64,000 nt of DNA from CAYYMH01 sp964472785 (GTDB lineage: Bacteria; Zhuqueibacterota; Zhuqueibacteria; Thermofontimicrobiales; Thermofontimicrobiaceae): NCBI GenBank assembly GCA_964472785.1, contig CAYYMH010000007.1, forward strand, positions 58,494 to 122,493, given 5' to 3'. The number at the start of each line of letters is the position of its first letter. Positions within the stretch are counted from its first letter, which is position 1. The notes below the pieces were generated by a model, which did not search any database, was not told where the DNA came from, and saw only the letters and a program-made list of their open reading frames with translations. Below, in pieces: positions 9,015-17,405 of the stretch. Position numbers and translations under genes: made by a program.

Positions 9015-10967
9015 ATGCTGAAGCCGTTCGAGGAGATGACAACTGCAGATTATGCTGAAATTGGTTTAAAATCCGGTATTGAAATTCACCAACAGCTTGC
9101 CACAGAAAAGAAACTGTTTTGCCGCTGTCCTGCCGGTCATTACAGTGAAAAATACGATGCCGAAATATTGCGGCACATGCGTCCCACTTTATCCGAGCTT
9201 GGTGAATATGACGGTACAGCATTAATGGAGTTCAAAACCAGGAAAGAAATTATCTACCAGCTCAAAAACGAGACCGTATGTACGTACGAAATGGATGACG
9301 CTCCGCCATTTGAACTGAATGAACAGGCGTTGGATATTGCCCTGGAAATCGCCTTGCTTTTGAAGCTAAACTTAGTCAGTGAACTGCACATTGCGCGAAA
9401 GCAATATTTGGATGGCAGTATCCCAACCGGTTTTCAGCGGACGACGATTTTAGGTGTGAACGGGGAGATTCCGTACAAGGACAGAAAAATCGGCATTGTG
9501 CAATTGGGGTTGGAAGAAGATGCCTGCCGGGAAGTTTCGGACGAAGGGCATTTCAGAGTTTACAAAACAGGCCGGCTGGGCATGCCGTTAATTGAAGTGG
9601 TGACATATCCGGATATGCGGACGCCGAACGAAGTTGCCGAAGTTGCCCAGCTCATTCGCCAACTTACCCGTGCGACCGGAAAAGTCAATCGCGGAATCGG
9701 AGCTGCCAGGCAGGATGTAAACGTCAGTATCGAAGGCGGAACACGTATTGAGATAAAAGGTGTTCCGCGCATTCCATTAATTCCACGATTGGTACACAAC
9801 GAAGCCGGGCGTCAAAAGGCGCTGTTAGAAATTCGACATGAAATTCGCTCAAGAGGATTAACCAAAGAAAATTTTAAACCGGAATTTTTTGATGTAACAG
9901 ATATTCTCCGGCATACCAACTATTTGCCAATAAAAAATGTGGTGGATGAAACTACCCGCATCCAGTGCGTGAAATTGCCCCGGTTCGATGGGATATTGCG
10001 CTATCGCACTCAGCCCGGGACGAATTTTTCCAAGGAAATATCAGACCGGGTGCGCATCATCGCGTGTCTGGACAATATTCCCAATATCATCCATTCAGAT
10101 ACCGAAGATGAAAATATCAGTAGTGCGGATTGGGAAAAAATACGAAAGTTGAGTCATAGCCGCTACCAGGATGCTTTGGTCGTGGTCTGGGGTAAAAATC
10201 AGGATGTGGAAACTGCTGTAAAAGAAATTATAATTCGAGCCATTGAAGCCATCGATGGTGTTCCCAGTGAAACACGGCAGGCAAAGCGCGACGGCACTAC
10301 CGGATTTGAAAGGATTTTGCCCGGACCTGACAGAATGTATCCGGATACGGATCTGCCCCCAATTGCCCTTACTGAATCGAGAATCAGCAAAATAGCATCA
10401 CAATTGCCACCATTTCCCTGGGATAGAAGAGAAAAGTATGCAAAATTGAATTTGGAAAAACATGTAATTGATAGCCTTATTTTATCTCAATGGATTGATT
10501 CATTTGACCGAATTATTACAGAGTTGCAAGTCGATCCAAAAATTACAGCCCATTTTTTTACTCAGAATCTTATTCATCTTAAAAGAGTCGGATTGGACGT
10601 GAACAAACTAACCGATGAGGTTCTTTATCAGGTGTTTAAGGCATTTCGAGATCAGAAAATTGTCAGAGCGGCGATTTCGGTCATCATTCAAAAATGGCTG
10701 GAGAATTCGAAAAAATCGATTGATCAACTCATTTCAGATTTCAAAGTATTTAAACGGGATGAAATTAAAAACCAAATTGAGAAAATCGTTGAGAGTCGAG
10801 AACCATTTTTAAGCGAAGATTCAAAGAAGCAACATAAATATTTAACGGGAATGGTAATGGATAAACTGAGCGGGAGAGCAGAGGGGCGAATTGTGGCAGA
10901 GCTGGTGAAACAGTATTTAAAAAATGCAAAAGAAAGTCGGGTTGAAAAACAGCAGGATCTAGTTTGA
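9015..10967 (+). CDS. gatE: Glutamyl-tRNA(Gln) amidotransferase subunit E (archaeal type)
   Basis: GatE binds misacylated Glu-tRNA(Gln) and activates the glutamate for amidation. The archaeal-type subunit is recognised by GLKSGIEIHQQLATEKKLFC, ETVCTYEMDDAPPFELN, RKQYLDGSIPTGFQRT and GRLGMPLIEVVTYPD. A GAD-type insertion domain around residues 300-440 contains PGTNFSKEISDRVRI and GTTGFERILPGPDRMYPDTD. A helical YqeY-like tail follows (YLTGMVMDKLSGRAEGRIV). At 650 aa it is far longer than bacterial GatB (about 480 aa), which lacks the GAD insert. AAGGAGA precedes the ATG by 9 bases. gatD follows after 15 bases. The pair is regarded as archaeal, so its place beside bacterial genes is notable. 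Confidence 0.95.
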   Translation: MLKPFEEMTTADYAEIGLKSGIEIHQQLATEKKLFCRCPAGHYSEKYDAEILRHMRPTLSELGEYDGTALMEFKTRKEIIYQLKNETVCTYEMDDAPPFELNEQALDIALEIALLLKLNLVSELHIARKQYLDGSIPTGFQRTTILGVNGEIPYKDRKIGIVQLGLEEDACREVSDEGHFRVYKTGRLGMPLIEVVTYPDMRTPNEVAEVAQLIRQLTRATGKVNRGIGAARQDVNVSIEGGTRIEIKGVPRIPLIPRLVHNEAGRQKALLEIRHEIRSRGLTKENFKPEFFDVTDILRHTNYLPIKNVVDETTRIQCVKLPRFDGILRYRTQPGTNFSKEISDRVRIIACLDNIPNIIHSDTEDENISSADWEKIRKLSHSRYQDALVVVWGKNQDVETAVKEIIIRAIEAIDGVPSETRQAKRDGTTGFERILPGPDRMYPDTDLPPIALTESRISKIASQLPPFPWDRREKYAKLNLEKHVIDSLILSQWIDSFDRIITELQVDPKITAHFFTQNLIHLKRVGLDVNKLTDEVLYQVFKAFRDQKIVRAAISVIIQKWLENSKKSIDQLISDFKVFKRDEIKNQIEKIVESREPFLSEDSKKQHKYLTGMVMDKLSGRAEGRIVAELVKQYLKNAKESRVEKQQDLV

Positions 10968-10982
10968 TATTAGGGAGAATAA

Positions 10983-12371
10983 ATGGCAGATAATGAAAAA
11001 TACAAAGGGTACAAGGGCGCAGCTTTAAGCGCGATGAAAAATTTTCAAGTCCGGGTTTGGAGTGATGTTGAGGTGCAGTCTACACGCGGAGAATTCAAAG
11101 GGATCATTTTACCCAGGTCAGAGACCTCGGATGACAAACACATTGTCTTGAAATTAAGAAACGGATATAATGTCGGCTTGGCGGTTGATACAATTACCGG
11201 GATGACTGAAACCGGCTATAAAAAAGCCAATTACAAAATCCCTGAAAAAGAATTTCCCTATGCTGAAAACAAACCTCGTGTGAAATTATTCGGAACCGGC
11301 GGAACTATTGCCAGCCGGCTGGACTATCGAACCGGTGCGGTGATCCCTGCTTTTTCACCCGGTGAATTGTACGGATCAGTGCCGGAATTGGCTGATATTT
11401 GCAACCTGGAAACTGAAAAATTGTACGGTGTTTTCAGTGAAAATATGGGACCCGAACAATGGATCGGAACAGCAGAAGCAATCGGAAAGGAGATTGAGAA
11501 AGGAGTTAACGGCATCGTCATCGGTCACGGCACTGACACGATGCACCATACCGCAGCTGTGCTGTCATTTATGATTCAAAATTCACCGGTGCCAATCGTG
11601 ATGGTGGGTTCACAGCGTTCCAGCGACCGCCCCTCATCGGATGCAGCGATTAATTTGATTAACGCCACGAAAACCGCTGCGGAGAGCGATATCGCGGAAG
11701 TGGTCGTTTGTATGTTCGGCCCTACCAGCGATCAGTACGATCTGCTCCATCGCGGCACACGGGTACGCAAGATGCATTCCAGTTATCGCTCGACTTTTCG
11801 CACCATCGGCGACATCCCGATCGCCAAAGTCAGCCGGGAAGGCTTCCACTATTTTCGTCAGGATTTTAAGCGACGGCGGAATGATAAAGATGTAACCATC
11901 AACACAGCCTTTGAAGACAAAATAACCATCGTCTATTATTATCCCAATATGCAACCGGATATTATTGACGCGCTGGTTGATAATGGTTACAAAGGCATTG
12001 TGATTGCCGGTACCGGTCTCGGACATGTGAATAAGCCGCTCTATCCGGCGTTAAAAAGAGCATGGGACAAAGGTGTCGCCATGTACATGACTGTTCAGAC
12101 GCTGTGGGGATTTGTGCAAATGTACGTGTATGACACGGGGCGGGATATTATGGAGCTGGGTGTCATTCCTGCGGCGAATATGTTACCGGAAGTCGCTTAC
12201 GTCAAATTAGGCTGGGCATTAGGTCAATCCTCGGATTTGGAAAAAGTGAAAGAAATCATGCTCACGCCCATCGCGGGTGAGATTACCGAGCGGGAACCGC
12301 ACAATGGTTATTTAATCTATCAAGGTGGTATTCCTGAAGTGGAAGAATTTATCGGGCAAAATTGGAAATAG
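10983..12371 (+). CDS. gatD: Glutamyl-tRNA(Gln) amidotransferase subunit D (archaeal type)
   Basis: GatD is the asparaginase-like glutaminase that supplies ammonia to GatE. An N-terminal small barrel (VRVWSDVEVQSTRGEFKGII), absent from stand-alone asparaginases, mediates GatE contact. The catalytic domain follows: LFGTGGTIASRLDYRTGAV with the first catalytic Thr, VIGHGTDTMHHTAAVLSF with the second Thr and Asp, and VGSQRSSDRPSSDAAINL as the next conserved block. At 462 aa it matches archaeal GatD (about 440) rather than bacterial AnsA/AnsB (about 330). AGGGAG lies 4 bases before the ATG, and the 15-base spacing from gatE indicates one transcript. The order E-D is the reverse of the usual archaeal listing. 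Confidence 0.95.
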   Translation: MADNEKYKGYKGAALSAMKNFQVRVWSDVEVQSTRGEFKGIILPRSETSDDKHIVLKLRNGYNVGLAVDTITGMTETGYKKANYKIPEKEFPYAENKPRVKLFGTGGTIASRLDYRTGAVIPAFSPGELYGSVPELADICNLETEKLYGVFSENMGPEQWIGTAEAIGKEIEKGVNGIVIGHGTDTMHHTAAVLSFMIQNSPVPIVMVGSQRSSDRPSSDAAINLINATKTAAESDIAEVVVCMFGPTSDQYDLLHRGTRVRKMHSSYRSTFRTIGDIPIAKVSREGFHYFRQDFKRRRNDKDVTINTAFEDKITIVYYYPNMQPDIIDALVDNGYKGIVIAGTGLGHVNKPLYPALKRAWDKGVAMYMTVQTLWGFVQMYVYDTGRDIMELGVIPAANMLPEVAYVKLGWALGQSSDLEKVKEIMLTPIAGEITEREPHNGYLIYQGGIPEVEEFIGQNWK

Positions 12372-12397
12372 TTACCAATAGCGGATAGGCAGACTGT

Positions 12398-14671
12398 TTA
12401 TGATTTCGATTGCGGAATGGTAAAAGAAAAAGTACTTCCTTCGCCTGGTTTGCTCTGAACGTGCATCTGTCCGCCGTGCATTTCGACAAATTCTTTACAC
12501 AAAATCAATCCTAAACCAGAACCCCGTTCACCTTGTGTCCCTTCAGTCGAAACCTTTTTATCAATTTGAAATATATTGGCACGCTTTTTCTCATCCATTC
12601 CAACGCCACGATCAGTGATACTGATTTCGACATGATCGTTTGTTGATGTTTGCGTAATTGAAATTTTTCCATCAGGCTCAGAAAATTTGATTGCGTTTGT
12701 AAGCAAATTTCTCATCACAGTTTTGATCATGTGATAATCAGCTTTAATTAATTTATCAGAATTTTCGTTGATATTGATGGTCACGGATTTTGATTGAGCC
12801 ATATTCTGGATTTCACGGACTGAATTTTGAATAACTTTGTTGACAGGAAACTTTTCGGGTTTGAAAGTAATATTCCCAGTTTGAGATTGTGACCAATTGA
12901 GCAAATTTTCAAGCAGTCCGCGCGTATTATCAACATTCGATTTTAAGTCCTGAGCTAAATTTAGTATTTCTTGTTTCGAAAACTTATCCGCGTTTTTAGA
13001 GATCAAATTTACGAAGCTGACAATAGTGTTAAAAGGAGAACGGAGGTCGTGGGCAATGATCGAGAAAAAGCGATCTTTTGACGAATTGGCTTTTTCGAGT
13101 TCGTCTCGTTTTTGTTGAATTTCCCGATACGACTTTTTTAACAGCCGATTATAACGAAACGTCAAAACAAAAAGTGCAATTAAAAGCAGGGATACAATGA
13201 TCGTTGCAAAAGTAATAATCTTTTGCTGTGCGAGCTCAGACTTTTTTACCTCATTTTCCTTTTTGAGTATTTCATTTTCACGCTCTTTTTTGTCAATTTC
13301 ATACTTTGCATTGAGTTCGGCAATTTCATTTGACATTCTGTCATTGTAGAGACTGTCCTTTAGCGAAGAGTATTGATCGTAAAAAGAATATGCTCTGGTA
13401 TAATTTTTTAGCGTTGCATAAGTCTTTGAAATAAACCGAAGGCTTTTCTCTTCATAATCCTTGTTTTTAATTTTTCTGCTTATTTCGAAACTTTGTTTAA
13501 GATGATTCAAAGCTTGATTGAATTCAGATTTATGAAAGTAGGTGATTCCGGAGTTTAATAAAGCCAGTGCTTTCTGTTCCTGATTTTCAGTTCCTTCGAT
13601 AATCACGAGCGCTGAATCCAAACAGGACAGCGCCCTGTCATATTTTTTTTTAGCAATATAAATATTACTGATATGGATATAGTTCTGCGTAATGCCGGGT
13701 TTGCCTTTTTGTGCCCGACAAATTTTCATGGACTTGTGAAAATATTGAAGGGCTTGATCATAATTTTTTTCATATTCAGCAGCCGATCCCAAGTTAAAAT
13801 AAGTATAACCCATGATAAAGTTATAAAAAGTTCCCATATCTTGTTTCGTGCAAACCTCATAGGCGCGCTTGTAATACTTATTTGCCTTATCAATCAAATC
13901 AAGTTTTTGATAAACCATGCCAATATTATTAAGTATGGTGGCAACTCCTTGATGATTTTCTATTTTTTCATGAATTTTAAGGGCGGTTAAATAATTATCC
14001 AGAGATTTGTCATATTGTCCAAGATTCCAGTATATTGCACCCACGCTGTTTAAATTTCTTGCTTCTAAATCATCATTACCAATTTTATAGGCGTTCGTCA
14101 ATGAACGTCTAAAATATATTAGGGAGCTGTCATAATCGCTTAATTGAAAATAAGACAGTCCCATTCTTCTGAGCGTATTCGCATAATCTAATCTATGTTT
14201 TACAGAATCGTGTTTTGATAGAGCAGTGTGCAGATGAGTAATCGCCTGCCATTGCTTGCCCATGCTAAAATAGGTTTCACCAAAAAAATGATGGCATTTG
14301 GCGATATAACGAGTGTTATTTAGTGCGTTAAATTTGGCTAATGCCTGCTGAATGTATTCAATTGCACGTTCAAAATTAACTTTTTCATATTCGATTAGTC
14401 CTTTGTTTAGTATAGCTCTGGCAAGCCCGAATTCATAATTGAATTGTGAAGATAATTCATAGGCTTTTTCTGCATATTGTTCTGCTTTCTCTATAGATGA
14501 TTTCGATTCCAGTTTAGCTAAATCATTCAATAGATCAACGCGTTCGCGACCGGTTGCACGTTTTAATTTTTGCAGTAAACTGTCTTGTGCTGTTTGCGGT
14601 TTTGCCGGCAGGCTGAAATTCAAAGCTAAAGATAGAAACAAGAGTATTGTGAAGAAAAAGTTATATTTCAT
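12398..14671 (-). CDS. TPR-repeat sensor histidine kinase
   Basis: An N-terminal signal or anchor (MKYNFFFTILLFLSLALNFS) is followed by about 420 residues of tetratricopeptide repeats, a Lys/Glu-rich coiled coil (ELNAKYEIDKKERENEILKK), one membrane helix (IITFATIIVSLLLIALFVL) and the kinase core. The HisKA box is SIIAHDLRSPFNTIVSF with His near 541. The HATPase domain shows NLLTNAIKFS (N box), DRGVGMDEKK (G1) and GERGSGLGLILCKEF (G2). The periplasmic TPR array suggests a protein or peptide ligand. No response regulator is adjacent, so it is an orphan kinase. The layout is typical of Bacteroidetes-like genomes. It converges on gatD with 26 bases between stop codons. Confidence 0.9.
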   Translation of the reverse strand: MKYNFFFTILLFLSLALNFSLPAKPQTAQDSLLQKLKRATGRERVDLLNDLAKLESKSSIEKAEQYAEKAYELSSQFNYEFGLARAILNKGLIEYEKVNFERAIEYIQQALAKFNALNNTRYIAKCHHFFGETYFSMGKQWQAITHLHTALSKHDSVKHRLDYANTLRRMGLSYFQLSDYDSSLIYFRRSLTNAYKIGNDDLEARNLNSVGAIYWNLGQYDKSLDNYLTALKIHEKIENHQGVATILNNIGMVYQKLDLIDKANKYYKRAYEVCTKQDMGTFYNFIMGYTYFNLGSAAEYEKNYDQALQYFHKSMKICRAQKGKPGITQNYIHISNIYIAKKKYDRALSCLDSALVIIEGTENQEQKALALLNSGITYFHKSEFNQALNHLKQSFEISRKIKNKDYEEKSLRFISKTYATLKNYTRAYSFYDQYSSLKDSLYNDRMSNEIAELNAKYEIDKKERENEILKKENEVKKSELAQQKIITFATIIVSLLLIALFVLTFRYNRLLKKSYREIQQKRDELEKANSSKDRFFSIIAHDLRSPFNTIVSFVNLISKNADKFSKQEILNLAQDLKSNVDNTRGLLENLLNWSQSQTGNITFKPEKFPVNKVIQNSVREIQNMAQSKSVTININENSDKLIKADYHMIKTVMRNLLTNAIKFSEPDGKISITQTSTNDHVEISITDRGVGMDEKKRANIFQIDKKVSTEGTQGERGSGLGLILCKEFVEMHGGQMHVQSKPGEGSTFSFTIPQSKS

Positions 14672-14823
14672 TTTGAATTTTGATATTTTAATTTGAAATA
14701 TGAAATTTAATAAATATTTGCTTTTTGGCTAATTATAATGAGTTTATTTAAAGAGAATTAAAATTTAATTATTTGTATAGTCAATAAAAATAAACAATTA
14801 ACCAATATACATGATACAGCGTC

Positions 14824-15228
14824 TTATGGAAGAGCAAGTTCTAATCCAAAATAACTGATTATTATTTTTGATGTAAGGGCAAAAAAGGTGCCAAAGGAGA
14901 TGCTGAGTAGCATTCCGAGCAGATAATAGGAGGATTTTTGTGATAAATTATTTTTGTCCCTTTTTAATTCTTCTATTCTGAAAGCTCGAGCAGCGACAAT
15001 AATCGCCAAAGCTGTGTACTGGTCAAATAAAATGAATGAAACAGTCAAAAAATGTTCGCAAGCACCGATCCAGAAACCGACATTTGAAAAATTAATTCCT
15101 GCCCCGCCTAAACGTTCCCGATTGCTTTCGTCAATGTAGATCAGAATGCGTCGGAGAACAAAGCTGCCCAGAAAAAAGCCAAAAGGATAAGCATATATAA
15201 TTATAAATATTAATGTTAGTGTTTTCAT
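14824..15228 (-). CDS. Small integral membrane protein, related to the DUF3307 C-terminal region
   Basis: 134 aa with about four predicted membrane segments: LTLIFIIIYAYPFGFFLGSF, GFWIGACEHFLTVSFILF, an amphipathic ALAIIVAARAFRIEEL stretch, and YYLLGMLLSISFGTFFAL. The order GxxIGxxEHxL - AIIVAARAFRxEEL - YYLLGxLLS resembles the membrane part of DUF3307 proteins. The function is not known. It lies between the histidine kinase (same strand, 152 bases away) and the divergent amylase, and has no obvious operon partner. Confidence 0.55.
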   Translation of the reverse strand: MKTLTLIFIIIYAYPFGFFLGSFVLRRILIYIDESNRERLGGAGINFSNVGFWIGACEHFLTVSFILFDQYTALAIIVAARAFRIEELKRDKNNLSQKSSYYLLGMLLSISFGTFFALTSKIIISYFGLELALP

Positions 15229-15498
15229 CTCTTAAAACTTTACAGAAAAATTGAAAATATCAGTCGATGTATTTTTTGATTTTTACAAAGAATCACATCA
15301 ATATAATATTGTTGTAAGTAAAAAACAATAAAAAAATATTGTATTTTGTCCAATTTGAAAAAAATTACAATATAAATTGAAATTTTTAGTTGCTTTTACC
15401 TATTATTTTTTTTATTTTTTTGGTGTCGATTCAAAAAATCCAATATCGGAAAATCGAAATATTTGATTTCCGAATGAAAAATAACAGGAGATGCTGAA

Positions 15499-17352
15499 AT
15501 GGTGAAATTAACCGCCATCATCATATTAATTTTGTTTAACTTATCAACAGGTAAAACAGCAGAGCGAGATATGAACGAAACAAAAGTGACTGTCCCACAG
15601 TGGGCAAAGAATGTTGTCTGGTATCAAATTTTTCCGGAGCGGTTTCGCAATGGCGATTCCGGGAATGATCCGACAGTCAGGGATATTAAAGGTTCCTGGC
15701 CTCACGATTGGACATCGCCGTGGCAGGTTCATCCGTGGACATCGGATTGGTACAAATTGCAACCTTATGAACAAAAGAACGGGAAGGACATCTGGTTTAA
15801 TATCGAAAGACGGCGCTATGGCGGCGATATTCAGGGGATCATTGATAAGTTGGATTATCTGGAGGAACTGGGGATTGGCGCGCTGTATCTGAATCCGGTT
15901 TTTGAAGCACCGTCCAGTCACAAATACGATGGCGCTACCTATCATCACATTGATCCGAATTTCGGTCCGGACCCCGATGGTGACCGGGAAATGATCAAAT
16001 CGGAAATACCGCACGAGCCGTCGACCTGGGTGTGGACAGAAGCGGATAAGCTGATGTTAAAGCTCATCAAATCACTGCATGACCGGGGAATGCGAATTAT
16101 TTTTGATGGTGTGTTTAATCACATGGGCTTGAATAGCTGGGCGTTTCAGGATGTGAGAAAAAACCAGCAAGATTCAAAATACAAAGATTGGTTTGAAATT
16201 CGTTCGTGGGATGATTCGACAAAAGGAACGAAGTTTAATTATAAAGGATGGTTTGGATTTCGCGAACTGCCTGAATTGCGTGAGGATGAAAACGGTATCG
16301 TTGCCGGTCCGAAAAAGTATATTTTTGACATTACAGAACGGTGGATGGACCCAAATGGCGACGGTAATACCAACGACGGAATCGACGGCTGGCGGTTGGA
16401 TGTAGCGTTTTGCGTGGATCATCAATTCTGGAAAAATTGGCGGAAGCACGTCAAAGCGATCAATTCCGATGCTTATTTGACCGCCGAGGTGATTGATCCA
16501 ATTCCTGTTTTACAACCCTATTTACAAGGCGACGAGTTCGACGCAGTGATGAATTACAACTTTGCTTTTGCCTGTGCCGAATATTTTATCAATCAGAAAC
16601 ACAAGATTAAAACCAGCAAATTTGATCTTGAACTCAAAAAGCTACGCCAAGGGTTTGATCCTGAAATTGCGTATGTCATGCAAAATTTGTTCGGGAGCCA
16701 CGACGCCAACAGAATCGGTTCCCACATTGTAAATCGCGATTTGGCTAAATTCCGCAATTGGGGTCGTTATCACGGGCAGTCCAAAGCCACCAATCCGAAA
16801 TATCAGACGCGCAAACCAAACACCAACGAGTTGATAGTGCAAAAACTTTTTGCTATTTTTCAAATGACCTACGTTGGCGCGCCGATGATTTATTACGGCG
16901 ATGAAGTAGGGATGTGGGGAGCAAACGACCCCTGCTGCCGCAAGCCGATGGTGTGGGATAATCTGAATTATGAAGATGAAACTTATTTGCCCGATCAAAC
17001 TCAAAAGGAGCAACCTGATCCGGTCGCTGTAAACACGGATTTGTTGACTCATTATCAGAAATTAATTCGCATTCGGAACGCGCATCCGGCATTGCAGGAG
17101 GGTGATTTTAATCCTTTGATCATTGACGATGATAATGATGTGTATGCGTTTTCTCGTCATTTTGAAGGGGAACTCATCATCGTCATGATAAATAATAGTG
17201 GTTTGGATCAGCAGGTTCAACTTCCTGAAACGGACGGTCGTTATATTGATTTGCTGAACGATCAGATTTATTCGGTTGATGACGAGTATCTGAAAATTCC
17301 ACTTGAACCAAAATGGGGGAGCATCCTTTTAAGAGGTGAGAAATTAGAATAA
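15499..17352 (+). CDS. Secreted GH13 alpha-amylase family glycosidase
   Basis: Hydrolyses alpha-1,4-glucans or their oligosaccharides. It starts with a signal peptide (MVKLTAIIILILFNLSTGK) and then VVWYQIFPERFRNGD, the typical first strand of neopullulanase or maltogenic-type GH13 barrels. Catalytic residues are visible: FDGVFNHMG (region I), GWRLDVAF with nucleophile Asp301 (region II), LTAEVIDP with acid/base Glu330 (region III) and FGSHDANRI with transition-state Asp402 (region IV). A small C-terminal beta domain follows (DVYAFSRHFEGELIIVMINN). The 617 aa length fits periplasmic neopullulanase-like enzymes. AGGAGA precedes the ATG. A 270-base AT-rich leader holds a hairpin at 15445-15472 that could be regulatory. 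Confidence 0.93.
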   Translation: MVKLTAIIILILFNLSTGKTAERDMNETKVTVPQWAKNVVWYQIFPERFRNGDSGNDPTVRDIKGSWPHDWTSPWQVHPWTSDWYKLQPYEQKNGKDIWFNIERRRYGGDIQGIIDKLDYLEELGIGALYLNPVFEAPSSHKYDGATYHHIDPNFGPDPDGDREMIKSEIPHEPSTWVWTEADKLMLKLIKSLHDRGMRIIFDGVFNHMGLNSWAFQDVRKNQQDSKYKDWFEIRSWDDSTKGTKFNYKGWFGFRELPELREDENGIVAGPKKYIFDITERWMDPNGDGNTNDGIDGWRLDVAFCVDHQFWKNWRKHVKAINSDAYLTAEVIDPIPVLQPYLQGDEFDAVMNYNFAFACAEYFINQKHKIKTSKFDLELKKLRQGFDPEIAYVMQNLFGSHDANRIGSHIVNRDLAKFRNWGRYHGQSKATNPKYQTRKPNTNELIVQKLFAIFQMTYVGAPMIYYGDEVGMWGANDPCCRKPMVWDNLNYEDETYLPDQTQKEQPDPVAVNTDLLTHYQKLIRIRNAHPALQEGDFNPLIIDDDNDVYAFSRHFEGELIIVMINNSGLDQQVQLPETDGRYIDLLNDQIYSVDDEYLKIPLEPKWGSILLRGEKLE

Positions 17353-17405
17353 AATCCGATTTAACAAAATTTTCAAGATTCAATCAAAAAAACGTTGGAG
17401 TGACC

